Assembly: GCF_004022565.1 (NCBI RefSeq)
Contig: NZ_CP022987.1
Coordinates: forward strand, 2,852,001-2,916,000
Length of the DNA: 64,000 nt
Direction: 5' to 3'
Origin: Pollutimonas thiosulfatoxidans
GTDB taxonomy: Bacteria > Pseudomonadota > Gammaproteobacteria > Burkholderiales > Burkholderiaceae_B
How positions within the stretch are numbered: position 1 is the stretch's first letter; every line of letters starts with the position of its first letter. The notes below the pieces were generated by a model. It did not search any database, was not told where the DNA came from, and worked only from the letters and a program-made list of their open reading frames with translations. The position numbers and the translations under genes are program-made. This document shows positions 17,157-27,435 of the stretch, in pieces.

Positions 17157-18848
17157 ATGATTTCGAACCCGTCCGATAAATATCGTCCGTTCGTCCCCTT
17201 TACTCGCGACTTTTCCGAGCGCACCTGGCCCAGCAAGCGCATTACGAAACCGCCCATCTGGATGAGCACTGATCTGCGCGATGGCAACCAGTCTCTGATC
17301 GAGCCCATGAGCGTCGAGCGCAAGCTGCGGTTTTTCGAGCAGCTTCTGAAGATAGGCTTCAAGGAAATCGAAGTGGGTTTTCCGTCTGCATCGCAAACCG
17401 ACTTCGATTTCGTGCGCAAACTGGTCGACGAAGACCGCATACCCGACGACGTCAGCATCATCGTATTGACGCAATCTCGTGAGGACCTCATCCGACGCAC
17501 GGTCGAGTCTGCCGCAGGCGCCCGCAACGCCATCGTGCACCTGTACAACGCCTGCGCCCCGGCCTTTCGCAAGATTGTCTTTAGCATGAGCAAAGACGAA
17601 GTCAAGGAAGTCGCACTGACAGGCACCCGCCTGATCAAGGAACTGACCCGTCAGCATCCCGAAACCAACTGGCGTTACGAGTATTCCCCCGAAGTCTTCA
17701 GCACCACCGAACCCGAGTTCGCGCTGGAAGTTTGCAATGCGGTGACGCAGGCATGGCAGCCCACGCCGGAATCAAAGATTATTTTCAATCTGCCTGCCAC
17801 CATCGAAGCCACGACGCCCAATATGTATGCAGACCAGATCGAATGGATGCATAAGAACCTGGCTCAGCGCGACTGCATTGTCCTTAGTGTGCACCCACAT
17901 AATGACCGCGGTACGGCGGTAGCCGCTGCCGAACTGTCCGTCATGGCGGGCGCCGATCGCATCGAAGGCTGCCTGTTCGGCAACGGCGAGCGCACCGGCA
18001 ACGTCGACCTGGTCACCTTGGCGCTTAACCTCTATACCCAAGGCATACATCCGGGTCTGGATTTTTCCGACATCGACGAAGTGCGCCGCTGCGTCGAGTA
18101 CTGCAACCAACTGCCTGTCCATCCTCGCCACCCCTATGCGGGCGACCTGGTCTTCACGGCGTTTTCGGGCTCGCACCAGGACGCCATCAAGAAGGGGTTT
18201 GCCCGGCAGGAAGCGGACGCTCCATGGGAAGTGCCCTATTTGCCGATCGACCCGGCCGACCTGGGCCGCAGCTACGATGCCGTCATCCGGGTCAATAGCC
18301 AATCAGGCAAGGGCGGGGTGTCGTACCTGCTGGAGCAAGAGCACGGGCTGGTCTTGCCGCGCCGCTTGCAAATTGAGTTCAGCCGTGCCATTCAGCGCGT
18401 CACAGACGAAACAGGCGCTGAAGTGACGGCGGCAAAGGTGTTTGACATCTTCAATGAAGAATACCTGCAGCGCAATCAGCCCTGGCAGTTGGTGCGTCAC
18501 CGCATCACGGGCGATCCCAAGGCGGGCAGCGGCAAACAGTTTGCCATCGAGGTTGAACTCGAGCACAACGGCGAGGTTCGTCAGTTGGAAGGGCAAGGCG
18601 ACGGCGCGATTTCTGCCTTCGTCAACGCCCTGGGCGCGGGCGTGCGCATCATGGACTATCACGAGCACGCCATCGGCACCGGCACGGATACGCGGGCGGC
18701 CAGCTATGTAGAACTGCGCGTAGGCGATTCCCCCACAGGATTCGGCGTGGGCATACATGAAGACATTGTCACCGCCTCATTCATGGCCATTCTTAGCGCT
18801 GTGAACCGGCATGTGGTCGCCGAAGGGGTGGACGCCCTGGCGGCATAG
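17157..18848 (+). CDS. leuA: 2-isopropylmalate synthase (long form)
   Basis: A 563-residue enzyme making 2-isopropylmalate from acetyl-CoA and 2-oxoisovalerate, the committed step of leucine synthesis. The catalytic HMGL-type barrel begins with the metal and substrate motif [15 protein letters not shown], includes [15 protein letters not shown] with the metal-binding histidines, and is followed by the C-terminal LeuA allosteric domain ([13 protein letters not shown]...) that senses leucine. Length and N-terminus match the LeuA2-type enzyme of Bordetella and actinobacteria. The ATG at 17157 has GAGG 6 bases upstream and is preferred over an in-frame upstream start at 17082. Confidence 0.95.
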   Translation: MISNPSDKYRPFVPFTRDFSERTWPSKRITKPPIWMSTDLRDGNQSLIEPMSVERKLRFFEQLLKIGFKEIEVGFPSASQTDFDFVRKLVDEDRIPDDVSIIVLTQSREDLIRRTVESAAGARNAIVHLYNACAPAFRKIVFSMSKDEVKEVALTGTRLIKELTRQHPETNWRYEYSPEVFSTTEPEFALEVCNAVTQAWQPTPESKIIFNLPATIEATTPNMYADQIEWMHKNLAQRDCIVLSVHPHNDRGTAVAAAELSVMAGADRIEGCLFGNGERTGNVDLVTLALNLYTQGIHPGLDFSDIDEVRRCVEYCNQLPVHPRHPYAGDLVFTAFSGSHQDAIKKGFARQEADAPWEVPYLPIDPADLGRSYDAVIRVNSQSGKGGVSYLLEQEHGLVLPRRLQIEFSRAIQRVTDETGAEVTAAKVFDIFNEEYLQRNQPWQLVRHRITGDPKAGSGKQFAIEVELEHNGEVRQLEGQGDGAISAFVNALGAGVRIMDYHEHAIGTGTDTRAASYVELRVGDSPTGFGVGIHEDIVTASFMAILSAVNRHVVAEGVDALAA

Positions 18849-18894
18849 CCCTGCATAACTAGCCGCCGCAGCAGCGTTTGGGCACCTCTTATCC

Positions 18895-18920
18895 AACCAG
18901 CCTCTCGAGGCTGGTTTTTT
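18895..18920 (+). terminator. Rho-independent terminator of leuA
   Basis: AACCAGCCT (18895-18903) and AGGCTGGTT (18908-18916) form a perfect 9-base stem with loop CTCG, followed by an uninterrupted T tract to 18921. It lies 46 bases after the leuA stop and separates leuA from the BON-protein gene. Confidence 0.9.
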
Positions 18921-18954
18921 TATGTCTGCCGCTGTGGCCGCAGCATGAGTCGAA

Positions 18955-18969
18955 TGGCATGGCACTTGC
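18955..18969 (+). promoter_or_regulatory. Sigma-54 (-24/-12) promoter of the BON-protein gene
   Basis: TGGCATGGCACTTGC fits the RpoN consensus TGGCACG-N4-TTGC with a single change, and the GG and GC dinucleotides are exactly 10 bases apart. The predicted transcription start (about 18981) lies some 53 bases before the BON-protein ATG. A small hairpin GAGCC-GAA-GGCTC (18992-19004) would be in the mRNA leader. It sits just after the leuA terminator, so the downstream gene would be transcribed only from here. Confidence 0.65.
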
Positions 18970-19033
18970 CCGCAGTTGTACCGATGACGATGAGCCGAAG
19001 GCTCGTCCGGAACGACTTTTAAAGGAGAATGCT

Positions 19034-20050
19034 ATGCGTAACGACGATCAGCGCCGTCGCGGCGATTTTAGTGGCCGTGAGTTCGGCCAAGGTAGCGCCA
19101 GAGACTATGATGAACGCGACTTCGGCGAGCCCGATTGGCAAGGCGGCGGGTACCGTGAGCGGGGACAGCACCGAGCAGAGTCGTCGCTATTTCAAAGCGG
19201 CCAAGAGCGACGTAACCAGTTCGAGCGCAGCAACTACGGCAATATGGACGACGACGGAGCGGGTGGACGGCGAAGCTCCCAATACGGCATACATGAACGG
19301 TCTGGCCCGGAAACCGGCTACGGCGGATACGACGGAGAATACGGCGACTATGGTGCGCGCGGTAGCCGTGGCGGCAGAGGAACTGGCGCCGGTCAAGGTG
19401 GCGAGCTGGGCGGCTTTCAACGCGGCGACGACTATGGCAGTTCGGGATACGGCGGTGGCGGCGGCTACGGCGGTCGTGGCGGGCGCCACGGCGGGCGCGA
19501 TCTGCCTTATCCAGGCGGCGAAGAATCAGAAGGCAATTACCGTGGCGGCCAACGGTTTCAGTCGCCCGGCGGTGGAGCAGCCAACTGGGAGGGCGGCTCT
19601 TACCGCGGATTCGACCGGTTCGGCGGCGACGCCTCCGAAAGTCAAGGCGGTCGTTCACAGCGTTATATGCCCAAGGGTTATCAGCGTTCGGACGAGCGCA
19701 TACGGGAAGACGTCTGCGAGCGCCTGGCCCATAGCGGCATTGATGTCAGCGAGGTGTCGGTCGATGTAGCACAGGGACATGTGACGCTGTCAGGCACGGT
19801 GCCTGAGCGGTATATGAAACATGCCATTGAAGATTGTGCTGATGATTGCGCAGGCGTACAGGATGTAGATAACCGCATACGGGTGCAGCGCGGCGGCACC
19901 GGCGGATCGACGCCGGGTGGACGGGCCCAGGGCATCAGCGGCGCGGGCGGCACATCGCCAAGTGGTGGCGCCACCAGCGGTGGCAGCGAATCAGGCGGCG
20001 CCGGGGCGGTCAGCCCCAGCGCGCAGTCCAGCGACAAGGCCGGCAGTTAG
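19034..20050 (+). CDS. Glycine-rich BON domain protein
   Basis: A 338-residue protein with a hydrophilic Gly/Arg/Asp/Tyr-rich first two thirds (GGYGGRGGRHGGRD, repeated GYGG and DYG patterns) and a BON domain at about residues 219-287 (SDERIREDVCERLAHSGIDVSEVSVDV ... ending DNRIRVQ). The tail is again Gly/Ser rich. BON domains bind phospholipid or other envelope surfaces; this copy has no signal peptide, so it is probably cytoplasmic. AAAGGAG stands 7 bases before the ATG. It resembles Gly-rich BON proteins of Burkholderiales of unknown function. A sigma-54 promoter lies upstream. Confidence 0.85.
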   Translation: MRNDDQRRRGDFSGREFGQGSARDYDERDFGEPDWQGGGYRERGQHRAESSLFQSGQERRNQFERSNYGNMDDDGAGGRRSSQYGIHERSGPETGYGGYDGEYGDYGARGSRGGRGTGAGQGGELGGFQRGDDYGSSGYGGGGGYGGRGGRHGGRDLPYPGGEESEGNYRGGQRFQSPGGGAANWEGGSYRGFDRFGGDASESQGGRSQRYMPKGYQRSDERIREDVCERLAHSGIDVSEVSVDVAQGHVTLSGTVPERYMKHAIEDCADDCAGVQDVDNRIRVQRGGTGGSTPGGRAQGISGAGGTSPSGGATSGGSESGGAGAVSPSAQSSDKAGS

Positions 20051-20062
20051 CCCTTAAGCAAA

Positions 20063-20407
20063 CTACCACGTGGGAGCGGGCTCCCACGTGACGTCCACAT
20101 TGCGCTCATGCGAGACACGCAACATGGACAGCAGGGGGAAGGCACGCCGACGAAAACTGACTGGCTGCGATATGGGATGCTCTTTCGAGTCGTTATCGTC
20201 GTTGTCGTCGGTTTCGTCCGACGACGTGTCGATCGCCATGGCCTGCTCAATACCTTTGATGGCTGATTCCAACTGGTCGCGGATAATAACCCCGCGCTCG
20301 GGGAGCGTGTCGGTATAGGGCTTGCCGGCGGCTTGCAGGATAGGTAAGGCATCCTTGGCAAACATGAGCACTTCAGCGGCAGCTTTAGAGTGAAAGACAA
20401 CTAGCAT
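20063..20407 (-). CDS. DUF1840 family protein
   Basis: A 114-residue soluble protein of the DUF1840 family (MLVVFHSKAAAEVLMFAKDALPILQAAGK), a small betaproteobacterial family without known function. The middle holds an acidic linker (SSDETDDNDDNDSKE). It converges with the BON gene, 12 bases apart. Its last codons are part of a perfect inverted repeat, so the C-terminus TWEPAPTW is palindromic at DNA level. It is divergent from the RHS gene; the 99-base gap between them holds their promoters, with no clear consensus pair. Confidence 0.85.
   Translation of the reverse strand: MLVVFHSKAAAEVLMFAKDALPILQAAGKPYTDTLPERGVIIRDQLESAIKGIEQAMAIDTSSDETDDNDDNDSKEHPISQPVSFRRRAFPLLSMLRVSHERNVDVTWEPAPTW
20067..20090. 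repeat. Perfect inverted repeat at the end of DUF1840
   Basis: CACGTGGGAGC (20067-20077) and GCTCCCACGTG (20080-20090) are exact 11-base complements around a two-base centre. It lies between two convergent genes and inside the 3' end of the minus-strand one. It may act as a bidirectional transcript end, but neither side has a strong T run. Confidence 0.6.
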
Positions 20408-20506
20408 ATTCGGTTTCCCTCAATAGACACATGCCTACACTACAGCATCTTCAAGAGGCTGCCAAGCCAGAAAATATCCGCATAATTTGCCGTGCGAGAT
20501 ATCTTC

Positions 20507-23500
20507 ATGAAACCTGCGATCCGGCTCTTGCTGCTGGCCTGGGCGTGCGCACCAAGTTGGGCGCCGGCCCAGGGAACTTGCGGCCCGTCGCCCCTGGGGG
20601 AACCCTGCGCGCAGGGCGGGGTGGCCAGCGCCGGTAATACCGAGCCATCGCTGCAGTTAGGCATCGGTAACCCCATACACCTGGCCACCGGCAACAAGTA
20701 CCAGAAGGAAACCGACCTCCCTGCCGGGCCTTGGGCGCCGGGCATCGAAATCGTGCGGCACTACAACGCACAAGATCGCCGCCCGTCATGGCTGGGCGCC
20801 GGCTGGCAGCTGTCTTACGACACGCGTTTGCGGCGCGTGGGGCGGCGCTGGCAAATCGAACAGGCCGATGGCAGCCGTGTTGTCTTCCTCAACAGCCACG
20901 CTACCAGCGCCATTGGGCACCACGGCAGCCTGTCAAGCCAGGGTGGTTTATGGGTATGGGCCTGGCCCAACGGACGACGCCTTACTTTCAACGCACAAGG
21001 CTACCTGGTGGGCATACATCACGATGGCCAGCTGCATGTGGACATACAGCGCGAACCCCCTGGCAGTCCGCTGGAGCACGCCATAACGCGCATCAGCAAC
21101 CGAAGAGGGATAGCGCTGACTTTCGCCTACGACATCGCGGACGGCCAGCGCCGCTTGCGTCATATCGACACACCCATAGGCCGGTTTAGTTACCAGCACC
21201 AGCCCGGGCAACACGCGTTGCGGCTGGCAGCAGTGCTGCGCCCCGATGGCATGGAGCGGCGATATCTTTACGAGGCCCAGCGCCAGGCCGGCAACGACCA
21301 CGCACTGACAGGCATCAAGATCGTCTCGGCCGACCAACAACACCAACGCCGCCTTAATACCTGGGCATACGATGCCCAAGGCAGAGCCATACTGTCCATC
21401 GCGGGGCCGCCAGACAGCACGGCGCAGAAGCTAAGCCTTCAGTATCTACGGTCACCAGAAACGCCGTCCGGGCTCACTGCGGTGCATGGCGCCCAAGGGC
21501 GAGAAACACGTTTCATCACGGCCGCGCATGGCCAACGCCTGCGGCTGACTGAAATCAGCAGCAGGGCCTGCCCGGCCTGCCCGTTGTCCCGCAGCGGCGT
21601 TCGATACGACCAGGCAGGCCGCCTGACCGAACTGGACGGCACCTTGTTGCAGCGCGATCAGCATGGCGTGATACGCAGCTTGCAGATCGCGGATTCGGGC
21701 TGGCCCGGGCTGGTCTTGAACTATCAGGCCGGCGGCGCCATGCACTCGTGGCAATCCACGCTCACGGGCATGGAGACCACGGCGTACAACCGCGCGCACC
21801 GGCCTGTCCGCCGCGACTATGCAAACGGCGACCATGTCATGTATTTCCACGATGGCGCGCAGCGGCCTCATCGCGTGCTTGAACGCAACCATGGCGGGCA
21901 GGCGGTCGTCAGTTCGCTAAGCTGGCGCGGCGGGCAATTGATGCGCGTCGAGCACCCGCAAGAAGCCGAATTGCGCCGCTACGACGACCATCAACGCCTG
22001 CAACAGCGTCGGGTCAAGCGGCCCGCCACCGCCCACAGTGCCGCAATACGCTATACGGAATCATTCGACTACGACACCGCAGACCGGCTCGTCAGACACC
22101 ACCTGCCGGAAGGCGGTTCGCTAGGCTACGAATGGCACGCCGACGGCAGGCTCACCAATATCCACTGGCATGATGTTGGCGGGAAAAGCCATGTGGTAAT
22201 CGCCACAAACGCCGGCAAGGCGGGATACCAGTACGGCAATGCACTACGCCTGGTCACCCTGCTGGACCGCGACGGCCGGGCTGGCCAACTGCGCTTATTG
22301 CGTGGCGATCAGCCCGTATGGACTACAAGCACGCAGTACGATGGGCAAGGGCGGCTGGCGCTCGAGCACCATGCCGTTCCGGATGCCAAGCACGACGAAA
22401 CCTGGTCCTACGGCTACGATACCCAGGGGCGCCTGGCCGTCGCAACGCGCACAAGGCAGGACGACAACGAGGCGGCGCGAGACCCGCCTGAGCCTTATTG
22501 GTATGCCTGGCATAGTGATGGCAGCCTGGCCGCAAAGCGGGTGCAGGGCATAAGCATGAAGCCGGCCATCAAGCGCGATGTCTCCGGCCTGCCCACGTCC
22601 ATCGGTAGTCGCACATTGCGCTTTGGGGCCAACCGGCGCCTACAGCAGGTGGACGAAGGCAATACAGTAATTGCCCAGTACCACCACAACGCCTATGGGC
22701 ACCGTATCGTCAGCCATGGCCCCACGGGCAGCCAGCATTTTCTTTATCTGGATAACCGAGTGGTCGCTCAACTGCCCGGCCATACCAGGCAGGCGCCCGA
22801 TGCAGTCCTTGGCAAGACGGAAGCCGACGACCAAACGCCACGCCTGCCGGTCGGCCGGCGCTACATCTATGCGCATCACACGCCAGTCGGCTTCATTGAC
22901 TATATCGACGGCGACAGCAGGCAAGCCACCTTGAACTTTGTACACGCCGACCTTATCGGCGCGCCGCGACTGATCACCGATCATCAGGGCAAGCTACGGT
23001 GGCTGGCCAGCTATACCCCCATGGGCCAAGCGCAACGCCTGGCGGGCGACCTTGATATCGACCTACGATTGCCCGGGCAAATTTTTGACGCCGCTACCGG
23101 TTGGCACGACAACGTGCTGCGCACCTATTTGCCCGAATGGGGCCACTATCTCGAGCCCGACCCCCTGGGGCCGATACCGGGCAGCCAGGCGCTCGGGTAT
23201 GCCGACCAGCAACCACGCCGCCATGTCGACCCCCTGGGCTTGCTGCTGTTTGCTTTCGACGGCACCCGGCATAGCCCTCAAACACAAAGCAACGTCTGGA
23301 AGCTAAGCCAGGCGTACCGCGATGGGCCCGTCTACTACCACGCCGGCCCGGGTAATTCGACCTCCATCGATTGGGATGCCGCCACGGCCTCGAGCGCGCC
23401 GCAGATCATCGAGAACCAGTGGCAATCCCTGCTGGATGTCTTGCATCAGTCCAGCAACACGGGCGAGCACATCCCGATAGACATCATCGGCTACTCGCGC

Positions 23501-24238
23501 GGCGCTGCCCTGGCCCGCCACTTCGGCAATCTGATCAATCAGCACATGACCGGCACGCTATTCGCGTTTCAGGACACGCTGCGTGGCGTAATCAGCGCCT
23601 GTGTAGACCTGCGTTTCATGGGCTTGTTCGATACCGTGGCCCAGTTCGGACTGGGCGGCTTGAACAACGCCCAATACGATTTGTCGATTTCTCCGGCCTG
23701 GGAATGGGTGGCCCATGCTGTAGCCCTGCACGAGCGACGCTGGCTATTGCCTTTGACCAGCGCCGGCGACGCCCATGGGCATAACGTTATCGAGGCCCCC
23801 TTCATCGGCGCCCATGCTGATATCGGCGGCGGTGTGCTGCGCGGCATGTCTTCCGGCATCCACCATCAGGCGGACCTGTCTGACGTGGCCCTTAACTGGA
23901 TGCTGTGGCAAGCCCGTGCCGCAGCGCTGATGTTCGATCTGTCCGACCCGGCAGATCGGCAAATTACCCATCCCGTGTTGCACGACGACCGCTCTGTCGC
24001 CGCGCGCAGTGTGCAAGACGGCGATCGCAGCGTGGCCTTTGCAAGCGGCGAACGGCAACACGCCTATCAGGACGACCACGCCCGCTTGGGCCGCGAACAG
24101 CGCGCACAAACCGAAGCCTTGATCCAGCGACTGGAAGACTGGCGCAGGCAGGCCGGCGCTGCAGTCGGGATGGTCGACATGGCGGGCTATGCACGGTGGC
24201 TGCACGATGAACTGGGCTGGGGTCCCATAAGCCCCTAG
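20507..24238 (+). CDS. RHS-repeat protein with C-terminal Tle1-like (DUF2235) lipase toxin domain
   Basis: A 1,243-residue polymorphic-toxin-like protein. Residues 1-22 form a Sec signal peptide ([22 protein letters not shown]). A DUF6531-type entry domain follows (about 50-130), then YD/RHS repeats to the core end [16 protein letters not shown] and VDPLGL (about residue 912). The C-terminal 330 residues are an alpha/beta-hydrolase of the T6SS phospholipase (Tle1/DUF2235) family: FAFDGT (915-920), nucleophile elbow GYSRGA with Ser997, probable Asp1042 (GLFDTV) and His1103 (GAHADIGGG). All triad residues are present, so it is probably active. An in-frame GTG at 20492 is an alternative start. 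No PAAR, VgrG or obvious immunity gene is adjacent. Confidence 0.88.
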   Translation: MKPAIRLLLLAWACAPSWAPAQGTCGPSPLGEPCAQGGVASAGNTEPSLQLGIGNPIHLATGNKYQKETDLPAGPWAPGIEIVRHYNAQDRRPSWLGAGWQLSYDTRLRRVGRRWQIEQADGSRVVFLNSHATSAIGHHGSLSSQGGLWVWAWPNGRRLTFNAQGYLVGIHHDGQLHVDIQREPPGSPLEHAITRISNRRGIALTFAYDIADGQRRLRHIDTPIGRFSYQHQPGQHALRLAAVLRPDGMERRYLYEAQRQAGNDHALTGIKIVSADQQHQRRLNTWAYDAQGRAILSIAGPPDSTAQKLSLQYLRSPETPSGLTAVHGAQGRETRFITAAHGQRLRLTEISSRACPACPLSRSGVRYDQAGRLTELDGTLLQRDQHGVIRSLQIADSGWPGLVLNYQAGGAMHSWQSTLTGMETTAYNRAHRPVRRDYANGDHVMYFHDGAQRPHRVLERNHGGQAVVSSLSWRGGQLMRVEHPQEAELRRYDDHQRLQQRRVKRPATAHSAAIRYTESFDYDTADRLVRHHLPEGGSLGYEWHADGRLTNIHWHDVGGKSHVVIATNAGKAGYQYGNALRLVTLLDRDGRAGQLRLLRGDQPVWTTSTQYDGQGRLALEHHAVPDAKHDETWSYGYDTQGRLAVATRTRQDDNEAARDPPEPYWYAWHSDGSLAAKRVQGISMKPAIKRDVSGLPTSIGSRTLRFGANRRLQQVDEGNTVIAQYHHNAYGHRIVSHGPTGSQHFLYLDNRVVAQLPGHTRQAPDAVLGKTEADDQTPRLPVGRRYIYAHHTPVGFIDYIDGDSRQATLNFVHADLIGAPRLITDHQGKLRWLASYTPMGQAQRLAGDLDIDLRLPGQIFDAATGWHDNVLRTYLPEWGHYLEPDPLGPIPGSQALGYADQQPRRHVDPLGLLLFAFDGTRHSPQTQSNVWKLSQAYRDGPVYYHAGPGNSTSIDWDAATASSAPQIIENQWQSLLDVLHQSSNTGEHIPIDIIGYSRGAALARHFGNLINQHMTGTLFAFQDTLRGVISACVDLRFMGLFDTVAQFGLGGLNNAQYDLSISPAWEWVAHAVALHERRWLLPLTSAGDAHGHNVIEAPFIGAHADIGGGVLRGMSSGIHHQADLSDVALNWMLWQARAAALMFDLSDPADRQITHPVLHDDRSVAARSVQDGDRSVAFASGERQHAYQDDHARLGREQRAQTEALIQRLEDWRRQAGAAVGMVDMAGYARWLHDELGWGPISP

Positions 24239-24356
24239 CGGCAATTCACGTTATCATTTAGGCCTTCCCGGCGCCCAGGATAATCAGGCGGCCGGCACCG
24301 TGCGCGACTGGCCTTCCAGCAGCGCCGCCTTTCGTTACCAATACAGAACCGGTCTT

Positions 24357-26042
24357 ATGCTTGCAGGGCAACAACAACACTTAATCTCCTTGATCCAGGA
24401 TGCCGTGCGCAGCATACTGCCCGACGCCACAGCCAAGGTGCTCCTGGAGCGGCCCAAGGTTGCCGCGCACGGCGATGTGGCCAGCAATGTGGCCATGCAA
24501 CTGGCCAAGCCAGCCGCACGCAACCCGCGCGAACTGGCGCAGCAAATCGTCGACATCTTGCTGGCCCAGCCGGCAAGCGCGCAGCTTATAGATAGCGCCG
24601 AAATTGCCGGCCCGGGCTTTATCAACTTCCGGCTTTCGACGGCAGCGCGGCACGAAGTACTGAATGCCATTGCTGCCGACGGCCCCCGATTTGGGCATCG
24701 CCCGCCGTCGCCAGACAAGATCATGGTGGAGTTTGTCTCGGCCAATCCTACCGGGCCGCTGCATGTCGGTCACGCACGGCAAGCAGCACTGGGCGATGCC
24801 CTATGTCGCCTGTTTACCTCGCAGGGCCTGGACGTCACGCGCGAGTTCTATTACAACGACGCGGGCAACCAGATCGATAACCTGGCAGTCAGCGTGCAAG
24901 CGCGCGCCAAGGGCATTGCGCCCGACGCCGACGATTTTCCCGCGGATGGCTATAAGGGCGACTATATCGCCGACATCGCCAGGGATTTCCAGGCAGGGGC
25001 TGTGGTCCAGGCCAGCGACGGCCAGGCCGTCACGGCCAGCGGCAACGTAGACGAGCTGGACGATATCCGCGCGTTCGCCGTGGCTTATCTGCGTCGCGAA
25101 CAAGATTTGGACCTGCAAGCGTTTGGCCTGCAGTTCGACAACTACTATCTGGAAAGCTCGCTCTACACCAGTGGCCGCGTCGACAAAATCGTGCAAGAGC
25201 TCATCGCCAGCGGCCATACCTATGAAAGCGAAGGCGCCTTGTGGCTGCGCAGCACCGAGCTGGGCACGGGCGACGACAAAGATCGTGTCATGCGCAAGTC
25301 CGAGGGCGGCTATACCTATTTTGTGCCCGACGTGGCCTACCACGTGGCCAAATGGGAGCGGGGTTTTCACCGGGCCATCAACATCCAGGGCACCGACCAT
25401 CATGGCACGATCGCCCGCGTGCGCGCCGGCCTGCAAGCCCTGGACATAGGCATACCCAAGGACTTCCCCGCCTACATCCTTCACAAGATGGTGAAAGTGG
25501 TGCGCGAGGGCGCTGAAGTCAAGATCTCCAAGCGCGCGGGTAGCTACGTCACGATGCGCGACCTTATCGACTGGGTGGGACGCGACGCCGTGCGCTACTT
25601 CCTGAGCCAGCGTCGGGCTGACTCGGAATTCGTCTTCGATATCGATCTGGCTTTGTCCAAAAGTGAAGAGAACCCGGTGTACTATATTCAGTATGCCCAT
25701 GCCCGCATCTGCTCGATGCTGGCGCAATCGGCCCAACTGCACGACAGCATTCCGACGGCAGCGGTAGACAAGCTGGTGGCTCCCACCGAGTTCGCCTTGT
25801 TGCAGCGCCTGGCCGAATACCCGGCCACCCTGGCACTGGCAACACAAGAACTCGCGCCGCATCACCTGGCATTCTGGCTGCGCGACTGCGCCGCCGATTT
25901 CCATGCCTGGTATAACGCCGAGCGCGTGCTGGTGGACGACACGGAACTGAAGTTGGCACGCTTGCGTTTGGCACGCGCTACCGGCCAGGTCATCGCCAAT
26001 GGCCTCGAATTGCTTGGGGTGTCCGCCCCCGAAAGGATGTAA
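24357..26042 (+). CDS. argS: Arginyl-tRNA synthetase
   Basis: A 561-residue class I synthetase that charges tRNA-Arg. The N-terminal Add-1 domain ([14 protein letters not shown]) recognises the tRNA D-loop; the HIGH motif is HVGH in [20 protein letters not shown]; the catalytic loop around [18 protein letters not shown] stands for KMSKS; the C-terminal DALR anticodon-binding domain ends [13 protein letters not shown]. The ATG at 24357 matches the family start; an in-frame GTG at 24300 would add an unrelated peptide. The 118-base gap before it shows no clear signal. SPOR and dsbA genes follow, a conserved order in the family. Confidence 0.96.
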   Translation: MLAGQQQHLISLIQDAVRSILPDATAKVLLERPKVAAHGDVASNVAMQLAKPAARNPRELAQQIVDILLAQPASAQLIDSAEIAGPGFINFRLSTAARHEVLNAIAADGPRFGHRPPSPDKIMVEFVSANPTGPLHVGHARQAALGDALCRLFTSQGLDVTREFYYNDAGNQIDNLAVSVQARAKGIAPDADDFPADGYKGDYIADIARDFQAGAVVQASDGQAVTASGNVDELDDIRAFAVAYLRREQDLDLQAFGLQFDNYYLESSLYTSGRVDKIVQELIASGHTYESEGALWLRSTELGTGDDKDRVMRKSEGGYTYFVPDVAYHVAKWERGFHRAINIQGTDHHGTIARVRAGLQALDIGIPKDFPAYILHKMVKVVREGAEVKISKRAGSYVTMRDLIDWVGRDAVRYFLSQRRADSEFVFDIDLALSKSEENPVYYIQYAHARICSMLAQSAQLHDSIPTAAVDKLVAPTEFALLQRLAEYPATLALATQELAPHHLAFWLRDCAADFHAWYNAERVLVDDTELKLARLRLARATGQVIANGLELLGVSAPERM

Positions 26043-26050
26043 ACCCGCTT

Positions 26051-26728
26051 ATGGCACGCAACAGTCGCAAGACCACCTCCAAATCCGGCGGCAGCACGCT
26101 TTTTGGCATCATGATCGGCCTGATCTTCGGCTTGGCGGCCGCTGTGGCAGTCGCGCTGTTTGTTACCCAGGTGCCCATGCCTTTCGTCGACAAAGCCAGC
26201 CGCGACCCGGCTAAAACGCTGCTGCCCGATGTGCGTAACGCGCCCGACCCCAACATTGGCCTGTACGGCAAGGACGGCGCGGCCGGTGTAGCGCCTACCG
26301 GCCCTACCGCCACACCTCCCTTGCCGCTGCCCGGTGTCGCCGGCGCGAACCGCAGCGGGGACAACCTGGGCGATCTCATCGCCAGCCTGGCCAGCGGCGA
26401 TGCGCCGCCTGCCCCGGCCCGCTCGGCACCCACGACTACACCGGTACCCGGCACCGAGGCGCCTGCGACCCCGGCGCCAGCAGCGGCTGCCAAAACCCAA
26501 ACGACTTACTTCCTGCAGGCCGGCGCATTCCGATCCGAGAAAGACGCCGAGGCCATGAAAGCCCGTATCTTATTGATGGGACTGCCCGCCGAAGTGCAAC
26601 AAGCACAATCCAATGGGGCTACCATCAATCGTGTGCGCGTCGGGCCTTTCAAGGGTATAGACGAAATGAATCGCTCTCGCGCCCGACTGGGCGCCGAAAA
26701 AATCGAGTCTTCGGTGGTGCGCCCTTGA
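26051..26728 (+). CDS. SPOR domain protein (FtsN-like)
   Basis: A 225-residue bitopic membrane protein. A basic N-terminus (ARNSRKTTSKSGG) leads into one membrane helix (about 17-38), a long Pro/Ala-rich periplasmic linker, and a SPOR domain (about 151-225, YFLQAGAFRSEKDAEAMKAR) that binds denuded peptidoglycan at the division septum. Order and size resemble FtsN, but the identity with FtsN is inferred from layout only. It starts 8 bases after argS. Confidence 0.88.
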   Translation: MARNSRKTTSKSGGSTLFGIMIGLIFGLAAAVAVALFVTQVPMPFVDKASRDPAKTLLPDVRNAPDPNIGLYGKDGAAGVAPTGPTATPPLPLPGVAGANRSGDNLGDLIASLASGDAPPAPARSAPTTTPVPGTEAPATPAPAAAAKTQTTYFLQAGAFRSEKDAEAMKARILLMGLPAEVQQAQSNGATINRVRVGPFKGIDEMNRSRARLGAEKIESSVVRP

Positions 26729-26799
26729 CCGGCCACCACCCGATGAACTTGTCAGTATGTTTTGAGTCTTAATGGCTTTGATTCACCAGGAAAATCCAT

Positions 26800-27432
26800 A
26801 TGTCGCTAAAGAACCTGTTAGTCCGCTCGCTTGCCATTGCCGCCGTCAGCGCCGGCGCGCTGTTTGCGCCGCTGGGCGTGGCCCAGGCCGCTGAAAATTA
26901 CGTAACGGTAGAGCCGCCACAGCCGTCCGACACCACCGGCAAGATCGAAGTGCTGGAGTTCTTTGCGTATACCTGCCCGCACTGCAACACCATAGAACCC
27001 ATGGTGCAGAAGTGGGCCAAAACGCTACCCGACAACGTCGTGCTGAAGCCCGTTCCGGTAGCCTTCAATGCCAGCATGGCAGACCTGCAGCGGCTTTACT
27101 ACTCGCTGGAAGCCCTCGATCGCCTTGACCTGCACGCCGAGGTCTTCACCGCCATACACAAAGAGCGCAAGCGCATCTACGAAGCCGACGCGATCGCCGA
27201 CTGGGCCGCCAGCAAGGGCGTGGACAAGCAAGCGTTCATCGATGTCTTTAACTCGTTCGGGATCACATCCAAAGTGTCGCGCGCCAACGAGCTGGCAAAA
27301 CTGTACAAGATAGAAGGCACGCCCAGCATTGCCGTGGGCGGCAAGTATGTAACGTCCCCCACCATGACCAACAGCTACGAGGCGACCATAGAAGAGGCGC
27401 AACGGCTGGTTGAGGAAGTCAGCCGCAGCTAA
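26800..27432 (+). CDS. dsbA: Thiol:disulfide interchange protein DsbA
   Basis: A 210-residue periplasmic oxidase that introduces disulfides into exported proteins. Residues 1-30 are a Sec signal peptide (cleavage after AQA). The active site CPHC is at 59-62 in FFAYTCPHCNT, with the DsbA helical insert and the cis-proline loop GTPSIAVGGKY. The ATG has CAGGAAAA upstream. The third gene of the argS-SPOR-dsbA group; the 71-base gap before it may hold its own promoter. Confidence 0.95.
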   Translation: MSLKNLLVRSLAIAAVSAGALFAPLGVAQAAENYVTVEPPQPSDTTGKIEVLEFFAYTCPHCNTIEPMVQKWAKTLPDNVVLKPVPVAFNASMADLQRLYYSLEALDRLDLHAEVFTAIHKERKRIYEADAIADWAASKGVDKQAFIDVFNSFGITSKVSRANELAKLYKIEGTPSIAVGGKYVTSPTMTNSYEATIEEAQRLVEEVSRS

Positions 27433-27435
27433 GCG

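Noticed and set aside
24801..25904. A 367-codon open frame opposite argS
   Set aside because: Antisense to a complete synthetase; composition is that of a shadow frame.
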